Below are positions 1 through 5,990 of a DNA stretch of 6,559 nt, piece after piece (the first letter of the stretch is position 1; each line of letters begins with the position of its first letter). A program made the translations under genes and the position numbers. The notes beneath the pieces were generated by a model, which saw only the letters and a list, made by a program, of their open reading frames with translations, was not told where the DNA came from and made no database searches. The stretch is from JBJXFK01 sp046155505. Its GTDB lineage: Bacteria; Planctomycetota; Phycisphaerae; UBA1845; Fen-1342. The stretch lies in contig JBJXFK010000008.1 in NCBI GenBank assembly GCA_046155505.1, positions 1 through 6,559 on the forward strand, read 5' to 3'.

Positions 1-2
1 AG

Positions 3-1091
3 GTCGCCGACGGCGACTTCGCGGTCATCAGCCGTACGCTCGACGACGGGCAGTGGATCGTCGCATTTGAAATGGACAACGGGCCGGCGCGGTTCTATCG
101 ATTCATTCGCGCGAGCGGCGAGGCGAAATTCCTCTTCTCGAATCGCTCCAAGCTCGAAGGCCTACCGCTGGCCCGCATGCAAACGCCGACCATCAAGTCG
201 CGCGACGGCATGAATCTCGTCAGCTATCTCACGCTGCCGACGAATGTCGATGTCGACGCCGCCGGCAAGCCCAAGCAGGCACCGCCGATGGTGTTGCTCG
301 TTCACGGCGGCCCGTGGGCGCGCGACGCATGGGGCTTCAACGCCTCGCATCAGTGGCTCGCCAATCGCGGCTATTCCGTGCTCAGCGTCAACTTCCGCGG
401 CTCGACCGGATTCGGCAAGGCGTTCATCAACGCCGCCAATCGCGAATGGGCGGGCAAGATGCACGACGATCTGCTCGACGCGGTCGCGTGGGCCGTGAAG
501 CAGGGCTACGCCGACAGTCAGCGCGTCGCGATCATGGGCGGCAGCTACGGCGGCTATTCAACGCTCGTCGGACTGACGTTTACGCCCACGGTTTTCGCGT
601 GCGGCGTCGACATCGTCGGCCCGTCGAATCTCGTCACACTCTTGCAGTCGATTCCGCCGTATTGGGCACCGATGATCGAGACATTTTCGGCGCGGGTCGG
701 CGACGTGCGCACCGAAGAGGGTCGCAAGTTTTTGACCGAGCGTTCGCCGCTGACGCAGGTCGCGAAGATTCAGCGCCCGCTGCTGATCGGCCAAGGCGCC
801 AACGACCCACGCGTGAAGCAGGCCGAGGCGGATCAGATCGTGACGGCGATGCGCGACAAGAACATCCCCGTGACCTATGTGCTCTATCCCGACGAGGGCC
901 ACGGCTTTCAGCGGCCCGAGAATCGCATGTCGTTCAACGCGGTCACCGAGGCATTCCTCGCCCGCCATCTCGGCGGTCGCGCGGAGCCGATCGGCGAGGA
1001 TTTCCAGAATTCGAGCATCTCGGTTCCGACGGGCAGCGATCAGGTGCCGGGGTTGAAGGAAGCGCTGCCACCGACGACGGCGCGGCCGTAG
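3..1091 (+). CDS. S9-family serine peptidase (prolyl oligopeptidase type), C-terminal part, 5' truncated by window edge
   Basis: The frame is open from the first bases of the window, so the ATG at 72 is internal and the 362 visible residues are the end of a longer protein; S9 peptidases are usually 600-700 residues. Residues 1 to about 65 look like the last part of the beta-propeller, and the rest is the alpha/beta-hydrolase catalytic domain. Seen directly: an HGGP oxyanion-region motif at residue 101 followed by WARDAWGFN, the nucleophile Ser181 in GGSYGG, Asp268 in GQGANDPRVKQAE, and His300 in DEGHGF. The Ser-Asp spacing of 87 equals that of porcine prolyl oligopeptidase (S554/D641). The family cleaves short peptides, often after Pro or Ala or in dipeptidyl/acylaminoacyl mode; specificity cannot be told here. 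The end (SSISVPTGSDQVPGL) resembles the normal C-terminus of relatives, so the 3' end is probably intact. The signal peptide, if any, lies outside the window. No intrinsic terminator follows it directly. Confidence 0.93.
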   Translation, partial: VADGDFAVISRTLDDGQWIVAFEMDNGPARFYRFIRASGEAKFLFSNRSKLEGLPLARMQTPTIKSRDGMNLVSYLTLPTNVDVDAAGKPKQAPPMVLLVHGGPWARDAWGFNASHQWLANRGYSVLSVNFRGSTGFGKAFINAANREWAGKMHDDLLDAVAWAVKQGYADSQRVAIMGGSYGGYSTLVGLTFTPTVFACGVDIVGPSNLVTLLQSIPPYWAPMIETFSARVGDVRTEEGRKFLTERSPLTQVAKIQRPLLIGQGANDPRVKQAEADQIVTAMRDKNIPVTYVLYPDEGHGFQRPENRMSFNAVTEAFLARHLGGRAEPIGEDFQNSSISVPTGSDQVPGLKEALPPTTARP

Positions 1092-1094
1092 TGC

Positions 1095-1339
1095 GATTTT
1101 GCATACGACTGTGAGGGCCGGCGCGTCGAAAAGCGGGTGTACGCCTACAGCGGCTCGGCGTGGGATCTGTCGCAGCGCCGCCGGTTCGTTTGGTACAATT
1201 GGTTGATGGTCATGGAACTCGATTGGGCTGCGGGCACGTCGGTGAACACGGTGCTGCGCAAGTACACCTGGGGCGCGACCTGCACAGTGCGTTTGCACGT
1301 GCCGCTGCGCTGCGAGCAGTGTGCTGCGGATACGAGTGA
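1095..1339 (+). pseudogene. Degenerate RHS-repeat core fragment
   Basis: Directly after the peptidase stop, in the same frame, the translation reads FAYDCEGRRVEKRVY, then RRRFVWYNWLMVMELD, then LRKYTWG. These match, in order and spacing, the RHS core pattern (YDxxGRRVxK.., FV.x.WN/LLxELD, KYTWGLDL) of RHS/YD-repeat proteins as I recall it. RHS proteins are large secreted or toxin-delivery shells of well over 1000 residues; only about 60 residues remain, without start codon, repeats or toxin tip. After TGG-GG at 1269-1273 the similarity continues better in another frame, where RDL is read from 1274, suggesting a 1-base loss; that frame stops at 1337-1339. The fragment is therefore a non-functional remnant. 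It could be a leftover of RHS recombination or of a transposition-like event. The family call is fairly secure; the exact borders, especially after 1273, are not. Confidence 0.75.
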
Positions 1340-1690
1340 GCCAGCCGATCGCCGAGCGAGCACCCTCTCGAATCGACCAAGAACGGCGGCTCTCACCGAG
1401 CGCCGAATTCTTACAATGCCGCTCCGATTTCAGGTTTTCCCCCGCCGCGAATCCTCTGCTCCCGCGAAACGCTTCTCACAGAGCAGGAGCATCCGCGAGT
1501 CGGTAAGCTACCCGACAGTGCCACCTGCCTCCGCGCCTTTGCATTGATGAAATCAAGCATGCCGGAGCAGCGAGCTATCTTGCCGCACCGCAGATTGAGC
1601 CGCTCCACGCTCCGGCGTGCAGTTACAACGAGAAGAACACGGGCGTGCGATACGAATGGGCGATTGCGCTTTGCTTTTCGCTTCGGCAGC
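1340..1690. other. Intergenic stretch with no recognisable gene
   Basis: Open frames exist on both strands here, but their translations are Arg/Ser/Pro-rich with no family motif, no convincing ribosome binding site and no hydrophobic pattern, so I call none. It may contain further decayed sequence of the RHS locus. A TACAAT hexamer at 1413-1418 looks like a -10 box but has no matching -35. Confidence 0.5.
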
Positions 1691-1703
1691 AATAAGATAT
1701 ATT
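1671..1703 (+). promoter_or_regulatory. Weak promoter-like sequence upstream of the structured RNA
   Basis: TTGCTT at 1671-1676 (3 of 6 to TTGACA) is followed after 16 bases by TAAGAT at 1693-1698 (4 of 6 to TATAAT). An overlapping TATATT at 1698-1703 is the better -10 on its own. This AT-rich patch in otherwise GC-rich DNA would place a transcript start at about 1705-1710, exactly where the hairpin series begins. The match is weak and the call rests mostly on position. Confidence 0.35.
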
Positions 1704-1704
1704 G

Positions 1705-1863
1705 AACCGACACGAGAACACAGGCAACTTTGTGTCAGCGCAAGTCGGCGAGTTTGTTTGATCGTTGGATGACTGAATAAACGGCAGCCCGTCAATTCGG
1801 GAGGCCTGTTATCGAGTAACCGACGTGTCCGCGAGCTGCAAAGCTCACGGGCACGTTTTTTTT
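1705..1863 (+). ncRNA. Candidate structured RNA: five consecutive hairpins ending in a terminator
   Basis: On the + strand almost every stretch from 1707 to 1855 can be placed in a local hairpin. HP1: 1707-1711 with 1744-1748 (CCGAC/GTCGG), enclosing 1718-1724 with 1729-1735 (7 pairs, two G-U, CAAC loop). HP2: 1752-1759 with 1775-1782 (8 pairs, two G-U). HP3: 1783-1785 with 1804-1806, a symmetric AG/AG internal loop, then CCCG/CGGG (1788-1791 with 1798-1801). HP4: GTTA/TAAC, 1808-1811 with 1817-1820. HP5: the terminator at 1824-1855 plus T8. An AT-rich promoter-like patch lies just upstream. No coding frame explains this. I do not recognise the family: it lacks the conserved blocks of the c-di-GMP-I, SAM and cobalamin riboswitches. 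It may be a stand-alone RNA of about 155 nt or a terminating leader of the downstream genes. Only the terminator is individually strong; stems such as HP4 could arise by chance. Confidence 0.5.
1824..1863 (+). terminator. Rho-independent terminator
   Basis: A 14-base stem (1824-1837 with 1842-1855) has one G-U pair and one C/A mismatch, closes on a GCAA tetraloop, and is followed by eight T (1856-1863). This is a textbook intrinsic terminator reading rightwards. No intact gene ends just upstream, so it must serve an untranslated transcript: the candidate RNA here, or read-through from further left. Confidence 0.85.
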
Positions 1864-1922
1864 GCGTTTCGATGGAATCGACGATCGGCGCGCCTTGGCC
1901 GACCATAAGTGAGAATCGCACC

Positions 1923-2270
1923 ATGAAAGCGCGAGTTTTTGCGGAACCGCAAGAAGTTCACACCTCGCTCGCCTGGTCGGCGGGGGCGATCGTGCATCTG
2001 TGGCTGGCGATTGTCTTCAGTGTTGCAATAATCGGGTCGCCGAGCAGCGCATCCGATACGCCTGCGACGATCATCGGCTCTGCCGTCGGCACACTCGTTG
2101 TCGCCACGTTTTGCGCAATTTTCACTTCCGAGATTCGCACCGCCGCGGAGCATGATCGCCGCCTCGTCCTTGGATCGGGGCGGTTCCAGCGCGTGAACGG
2201 CCGCCGTCTTCGCGATGGGAAACCGGATCGAATGGAGGGTTACCGATGCACACCGCACGCCCGCTCCTGA
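1923..2270 (+). CDS. Possible small membrane protein with two transmembrane helices (hypothetical)
   Basis: This is a 115-residue frame whose translation has two clear hydrophobic segments, residues 16-38 and 49-68, separated by a short Ser-rich loop with one Asp. They are followed by a charged, Arg-rich C-terminal tail. I do not recognise a family. The start chosen is ATG 1923; an upstream in-frame ATG at 1872 would add 17 residues but lies only 8 bases after the terminator T-run. The ribosome binding site is weak (GAG at 1911-1913). The end overlaps the glycosyltransferase start by 25 bases, which would allow translational coupling, and its final 35 residues look less protein-like than the first 75. 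A two-helix protein next to glycan genes could be a membrane accessory factor, but that is a guess from position only. It could also be a chance frame. Confidence 0.42.
   Translation: MKARVFAEPQEVHTSLAWSAGAIVHLWLAIVFSVAIIGSPSSASDTPATIIGSAVGTLVVATFCAIFTSEIRTAAEHDRRLVLGSGRFQRVNGRRLRDGKPDRMEGYRCTPHARS
2234..2239 (+). promoter_or_regulatory. Shine-Dalgarno GGAGGG for the glycosyltransferase
   Basis: GGAGGG lies 6 bases before ATG 2246, at ideal spacing, and fixes the start of the glycosyltransferase gene. Confidence 0.85.
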
Positions 2271-3493
2271 TCTCGACCTATCCGCCGGAGGAGTGCGGAC
2301 TGGGAACATTTTCACGCGATACGGTTGATGCGGTGGATCGCGCGGCACGCGCGCCGCTCTGCTCGGTCGCCGCGATTCGCAAGGCCAACACTGCGCCTTA
2401 TGACGACCCGCGTGTTGTTCATGTGATCGACAATGGCCGCAGGAACGCGTACAGCCTGCTGGCGAATGAAGTGAATGCCAGTCCGTGCAACGTCGTGAGC
2501 CTGCAGCATGAATTCGGGCTCTATCCCGGCGAATGGGGAGTGGATGTGCTGGATTTCGTGATCGCGTGTCGCAAGCCGATCGTCACCACGCTGCACACGC
2601 TGATGACCGAGCCACCTGCGATTCCGCGTCGCATCATCCGGCAACTGGCGGCACTCAGCCGCAACCTGATCGTGATGACCAAGAGCGCGGCCGATCTGCT
2701 CGCGACCGTCTATGAAGTGCCCCGCGATCGCGTGCAAATCGTCCCGCACGGTGTTCCGGAAGCCGGGCCACTCTCTGATCAAGTGTGCAAAACCCGGCTG
2801 GGCTTGAGCGACCATCAGGTGATCTGTACGTTCGGGCTGATCAACCGCGGGAAGGGCCTTGAGTACATGATTCGCGCGATGCCGCGCATCGTCGCGGCAC
2901 ACCCCAACACCATCTATCTGATCGTCGGCGTCACGCATCCGCAGGTCAAACGTGCCGAAGGAGAGATCTATCGCGAGTCGCTCGCCGCGCTGGCCGAAGA
3001 ACTCGGTGTCGGTTCTCATGTTCGATTCGTGAACCGATTCCTCAACCTTCCCGAACTGCTGGAACACTTGCAGGCTTGCGATGTGTACGTCACACCATAC
3101 GCCGGGAAAGACCAGATCGCGAGCGGCACGCTGGCGTACGCCATCGCCGCAGGTCGGCCCGTGGTCAGCACGCCCTACATTTACGCGGCGGAAGTACTGG
3201 CTGACGGGCGCGGGCTTTTCGTTCCGTTTGGAGACAGCGCGGCACTGGCTGACGCGTCGTTGAAATTTCTGGGCGATGAAGTGCTTCGATCAGAAACTCG
3301 CCACAAGGCTTTCGAGTATGCCAAACCGATGCGCTGGACCAACGTCGGCAGAAAGTACCTGCACACGTTCAACCGCGTTACGGCAGCGCAATCAATGCCG
3401 GTCGAAAGAGCGATGGAAATCCCGCACCGAGCCGCCCCCGGCAATCTGGTTGGATCGGCGATCCGGGAGGCACGCGATGTTCGAAGCGGGTAG
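2246..3493 (+). CDS. GT4-like glycosyltransferase (GT-B fold), GH130-cluster type
   Basis: This 415-residue protein has the two-Rossmann GT-B layout. The N-terminal acceptor-side domain opens with LLISTYPPEECGLGTFSRD, the usual glycine-rich first loop, and carries SLQHEFGLYPGEWG near the middle. The C-terminal nucleotide-sugar domain has PHGVP (His168), FGLINRGKGLEYM (Arg201 and Lys203, the usual diphosphate contacts), a VGVTHP strand and RGLFVPFGD. It transfers a sugar from an activated donor, most likely NDP-sugar; donor and acceptor cannot be read, though the GH130 neighbour makes a mannose-type product plausible. No signal peptide or membrane helix is seen, so it is cytoplasmic. The standard GT4 EX7E pair before GxPVV is replaced: the aligned positions are Gln290 and Tyr298 in DQIASGTLAYAIAAGRPVVSTPY. 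I recall similar SGTLAYA segments in relatives beside GH130 genes, so this is probably a subfamily trait rather than a defect. It overlaps the next gene by 17 bases. Confidence 0.93.
   Translation: MHTARPLLISTYPPEECGLGTFSRDTVDAVDRAARAPLCSVAAIRKANTAPYDDPRVVHVIDNGRRNAYSLLANEVNASPCNVVSLQHEFGLYPGEWGVDVLDFVIACRKPIVTTLHTLMTEPPAIPRRIIRQLAALSRNLIVMTKSAADLLATVYEVPRDRVQIVPHGVPEAGPLSDQVCKTRLGLSDHQVICTFGLINRGKGLEYMIRAMPRIVAAHPNTIYLIVGVTHPQVKRAEGEIYRESLAALAEELGVGSHVRFVNRFLNLPELLEHLQACDVYVTPYAGKDQIASGTLAYAIAAGRPVVSTPYIYAAEVLADGRGLFVPFGDSAALADASLKFLGDEVLRSETRHKAFEYAKPMRWTNVGRKYLHTFNRVTAAQSMPVERAMEIPHRAAPGNLVGSAIREARDVRSG
3465..3470 (+). promoter_or_regulatory. Shine-Dalgarno GGGAGG that sets the start of the middle gene
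   Basis: GGGAGG sits 6 bases before ATG 3477, inside the end of the glycosyltransferase gene. It argues for 3477 and against the long upstream extension of the same frame to 3276, which would lie wholly within the previous gene. Confidence 0.85.
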
Positions 3494-4607
3494 TGTTGAT
3501 CTGAGCCACCTTGACCGTTTGACCGATCAAACGGGCCTGATCCAGCACGCAATTTACTGCCTGCCACGCCGTGACAGCGGATACACGATCGATGACAACG
3601 CACGGGCGCTGCGTTTGTGCGTCAAGCTTTGGACCCTCGATCCACACGAACGCATGCTGAGTCGCATTGCCTGCTACTTGAGCCTGCTGGAGTACGCACG
3701 CCGACCGGGCGGCGGGTTCCACAACTTGATGAGCTACCAGCGACAGTGGCTCGGCACGGAGACCCGCGGCGACTGCCAGGGCCAGGCGGTACGTGCACTC
3801 GCCGAAGTGCTGGCCAGCGATCTTCCGGACGACTACCGCAGCTTGGCGCGCGAGTTGATGGACGCAGTCGTGCCGACACTGACCGAGCATAGAAGTCTCC
3901 GAACGCAGGCCTACGTGATCCTGGCTTACGATCAGTTGCGAAGCGCGCGCCTCGCAAACATCGCACCGTTGGAGTTGATCGCTCGGCTGGCAGCCGAGAA
4001 CTTGGTTGACTGTTTCAATCGCTCCCGACGACCGGACTGGGACTGGTTCGAGTCGCGCATGACGTATGCAAATGCCGTCCTTCCTCATGCACTGCTTGCC
4101 GCAGCGGAGTGCTGGTCGACCCGGCCGTTTCTCGAATTCGCTTTGGTTTCGCTCGACTTCCTCGACCGCGAGACCAAGGTTGCAGAGTTTTTCTGGCCCA
4201 TCGGCAATGCAGGCTGGTTTCCGCGCGGCGAGAACAAGGCACCGTACGATCAGCAGCCTCTCGAAGCGGCCACAATGGCCGAGGCGGCGATGGCAGCCCA
4301 CCGGGTGTGCCCGATCGAGAAATATCACGGGCTGTTTCGTCGTGCGCATGCCTGGTTCCACGGGCGCAACAGCCTGGAATTGCCGCTCATCGACCGACGA
4401 ACGGGAGGGTGCTGCGACGGCTTGCAGCCCCAGGGGGTCAACAAAAACCAAGGCGCCGAATCGACACTGGCCTACCTGAGCACGGAAGTGCTCGCGCGTG
4501 AGGCGATGGCGCTGGGCACGGTGCCACCTGTTGCAACATCCAGAGAAATTCACGCAATGGACCCGCGCGCGAGTCATGCCGCGAGTGTGTCGTCAAGATC
4601 AAAGTAG
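3477..4607 (+). CDS. Putative glycosidase-like protein, probably (alpha/alpha)6 toroid, partner of GT4/GH130
   Basis: This 376-residue protein is mostly helical, with repeated motif-bearing turns typical of six-hairpin glycosidase toroids. In order: HLDRLTDQTGLIQHAIYCLP (11-30), GYTIDDNARAL (35-45), GGGFHNLMSY (from 79), GDCQGQAVRAL (from 98), DWDWFESRMTYANAVLPHALL (from 187) and NQGAESTLAYL (from 324). Acidic candidates for catalysis or binding are Asp39/Asp40, Asp99, Asp187/Asp189, Glu192 and Glu328. No signal peptide or membrane helix is seen, so it is likely cytoplasmic. I recall proteins with TDDNARAL and QGAEST motifs beside or fused to GT4 transferases in GH130 clusters, usually annotated only as glycosyltransferase or hypothetical; I cannot name an assigned CAZy family or reaction. 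The 17-base overlap with the transferase suggests translational coupling and joint function. The last 30 or so residues (after VPPVATSREIH) are low-complexity and probably disordered. Confidence 0.85.
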   Translation: MFEAGSVDLSHLDRLTDQTGLIQHAIYCLPRRDSGYTIDDNARALRLCVKLWTLDPHERMLSRIACYLSLLEYARRPGGGFHNLMSYQRQWLGTETRGDCQGQAVRALAEVLASDLPDDYRSLARELMDAVVPTLTEHRSLRTQAYVILAYDQLRSARLANIAPLELIARLAAENLVDCFNRSRRPDWDWFESRMTYANAVLPHALLAAAECWSTRPFLEFALVSLDFLDRETKVAEFFWPIGNAGWFPRGENKAPYDQQPLEAATMAEAAMAAHRVCPIEKYHGLFRRAHAWFHGRNSLELPLIDRRTGGCCDGLQPQGVNKNQGAESTLAYLSTEVLAREAMALGTVPPVATSREIHAMDPRASHAASVSSRSK

Positions 4608-4651
4608 CACGGCCGCTCTCGCGCCGCGCTGCGATCACGATCCGCCTAATG

Positions 4652-4657
4652 AAAGGA
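4652..4657 (+). promoter_or_regulatory. Shine-Dalgarno AAAGGA that sets the GH130 start
   Basis: AAAGGA lies 5 bases before ATG 4663. The same frame is open upstream to 4498, but that extension overlaps the previous gene, has no conserved motif, and would place 55 extra residues before the normal GH130 N-terminus. Confidence 0.75.
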
Positions 4658-4662
4658 ACGCC

Positions 4663-5634
4663 ATGCGTTCAGAATCCAAGCCGTCAAACGTCTATGAAGA
4701 GCTGTTTCATCGCGAACCTACAAACCCGATTCTCACCGCGCGCGACTGGCCGTATCCGGCGCATACGGTCTTCAACGCCGGTGCATGTGAAGTGGCCGGC
4801 GATACGATTCTGCTCGTGCGCGTCGAGGACCGCCGCGGACATTCGCACCTGACCGTGGCCCGCAGCCAGAATGGTGTGACGAACTGGCGCATCGATCCGC
4901 AGCCCAGCTTTGCGCCGGACCCGGATAACGCTGAGGAAAAGTGGGGCGTCGAAGACCCGCGCCTCACCTGGGTCGAAGAACGCAAAGAGTGGATCATCGC
5001 CTACACGGCCTTTTCGCCGAGCGGACCGATGGTCGCGCTCGCCAGAACGACCGATTTCAAGACTTTTACCCGTCTTGGCGGAGTCATGCCGCCTGACGAC
5101 AAAGATGCTGCGCTCTTCCCGCGCCGCTTCGGCGACCAATATGCGATGATCCACCGCCCGGTTGCCGCGAACAGCTCCGGCGCGCATATCTGGCTCTCGT
5201 TCTCGCCGGACATGATCCATTGGGGCGACCACCATGTTCTGCTACACGCGCGACGCGGTGCCTGGTGGGACGCAAACAAGATCGGCCTCAGCCCGCCGCC
5301 GTTGGAGACCGCCGAGGGCTGGCTGCTGCTGTATCACGGCGTGCGGCACACGGCCGCCGGTTGCTTGTATCGACTCGGCCTGGCGTTACTCGACCTCGAG
5401 GATCCGCGCCGCGTGCTGCACCGCAGCGATGACTGGGTTTTCGCGCCCGAACTCCCGTACGAGCGGCAAGGCGACGTCGGCGGTGTGGTGTTCCCCTGTG
5501 GCTGGATTCTCGATCAGGCAACCGGCATGATTCGGCTCTACTATGGCGGCGCCGATAGTTGCCTCGCGCTCGCTACTGCGAGTCTTCCCGAACTGCTTGC
5601 TTACGTACGGAAGTGTCCCAGTCCCGCCTTGTGA
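4663..5634 (+). CDS. GH130 family beta-mannoside phosphorylase/hydrolase
   Basis: This 323-residue protein is full length for the family (about 300-350), with a single five-bladed beta-propeller expected. Motifs in order: NPILTARDWPYPAHTVFNAGA (from residue 21), LLVRVED (Arg53-Asp56), WGVEDPRLT with the presumed catalytic acid Asp98, DDKDAALFP (145-153), HRP (164-166), WWDANKIG (201-208), the following PPPLET, and LLLYHGV (His225). GH130 enzymes cleave beta-mannosides with inversion, most by phosphorolysis to alpha-mannose 1-phosphate and some by hydrolysis; Asp acts through a proton relay over the sugar 3-OH. Which mode and linkage apply here depends on the phosphate-binding residues, which I cannot assign without an alignment. 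No signal peptide is seen, so it is cytoplasmic, which fits phosphorolytic recycling of a mannoside linked to the two upstream genes. It starts 55 bases after the middle gene, without a terminator between, so it is probably co-transcribed. Confidence 0.93.
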   Translation: MRSESKPSNVYEELFHREPTNPILTARDWPYPAHTVFNAGACEVAGDTILLVRVEDRRGHSHLTVARSQNGVTNWRIDPQPSFAPDPDNAEEKWGVEDPRLTWVEERKEWIIAYTAFSPSGPMVALARTTDFKTFTRLGGVMPPDDKDAALFPRRFGDQYAMIHRPVAANSSGAHIWLSFSPDMIHWGDHHVLLHARRGAWWDANKIGLSPPPLETAEGWLLLYHGVRHTAAGCLYRLGLALLDLEDPRRVLHRSDDWVFAPELPYERQGDVGGVVFPCGWILDQATGMIRLYYGGADSCLALATASLPELLAYVRKCPSPAL

Positions 5635-5690
5635 TGTGGATAACACCGCATTCGGCAAACCTCAGGGCGGGTGGCACGCAGGGATTCACG

Positions 5691-5714
5691 CGCGATGTCG
5701 CCCGCGATGTCGAG
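5691..5714. repeat. 12-base tandem duplication
   Basis: CGCGATGTCG occurs at 5691-5700 and again at 5703-5712, giving two copies of a 12-base unit. This is a small local duplication with no obvious function. Confidence 0.6.
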
Positions 5715-5724
5715 CACGCCGCGT

Positions 5725-5750
5725 CTCGCGGGGACCACTGCCCCTGCGAG
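5725..5750 (+). other. GC-rich hairpin downstream of GH130
   Basis: CTCGCGGGG (5725-5733) pairs with CCCC-T-GCGAG (5741-5750), leaving one bulged T and a 7-base loop. It is about 90 bases after the GH130 stop and has no T-run, so it is at most a weak or Rho-assisted 3' end or mRNA-stabilising hairpin. Confidence 0.35.
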
Positions 5751-5836
5751 CTTGCTGTCACCCACATTTCGATCGCCAATTTGTGCATTCGAGCGTCAAC
5801 CGAAACGGCCGGTGGCATCACGACGCCTCGGGTGCG

Positions 5837-5866
5837 ATGCCGACACCGGTACTCCGCAGTCGGCAT
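5837..5866. repeat. Perfect 8-base inverted repeat
   Basis: ATGCCGAC at 5837-5844 and GTCGGCAT at 5859-5866 are perfect inverse complements around a 14-base spacer. It could be a hairpin at the end of the operon transcript or a protein-binding site. No T-run follows. Confidence 0.4.
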
Positions 5867-5970
5867 GTCTTAACCAGTTCGAGCAGCCGCGCCCGACTTC
5901 CGAATTCCCGCACCCGCCCAATTCCGGCTTCCCTTCTGCGTTCCGCACTCTTCATTCTGCATTCCCGCTG

Positions 5971-5990
5971 CCGCTCAAACCCGCTCAAAT
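5971..5990. repeat. 10-base tandem repeat, two copies
   Basis: CCGCTCAAAC is followed directly by CCGCTCAAAT, and then by the partial unit CCGC. It lies within the pyrimidine-rich stretch. Confidence 0.6.

Noticed and set aside
558..1298. Antisense open frame opposite the peptidase and RHS fragment
   Set aside because: It spans the catalytic Asp and His codons of an unmistakable S9 peptidase and crosses into the RHS remnant. No motifs are visible.
1137..1547. Treating the 136-codon frame over the RHS fragment as an intact gene
   Set aside because: Homology starts upstream of the GTG, is lost after the KYTWG motif by a frameshift, and the rest of the frame has no protein-like features.
1705..1863. 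c-di-GMP-I (GEMM) or SAM riboswitch
   Set aside because: Some short words look similar (CACAGGCAA, GCGCAAG), but the conserved core blocks and helix arrangement of those classes are not present.
3276..3476. Upstream extension of the middle gene to 3276
   Set aside because: It lies entirely within the glycosyltransferase gene, the extra residues are low-complexity, and GGGAGG at 3465-3470 points to ATG 3477.
3378..4577. Long antisense open frame (399 codons) opposite the middle gene
   Set aside because: The sense frame has clear conserved motifs, a ribosome binding site and operon spacing. The antisense translation is Arg/Ala/Val-rich with no motif, as expected from GC-rich codon bias.
4498..4662. 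Upstream extension of the GH130 gene
   Set aside because: It overlaps the previous gene and adds residues without GH130 similarity. AAAGGA before ATG 4663 fits the family N-terminus.
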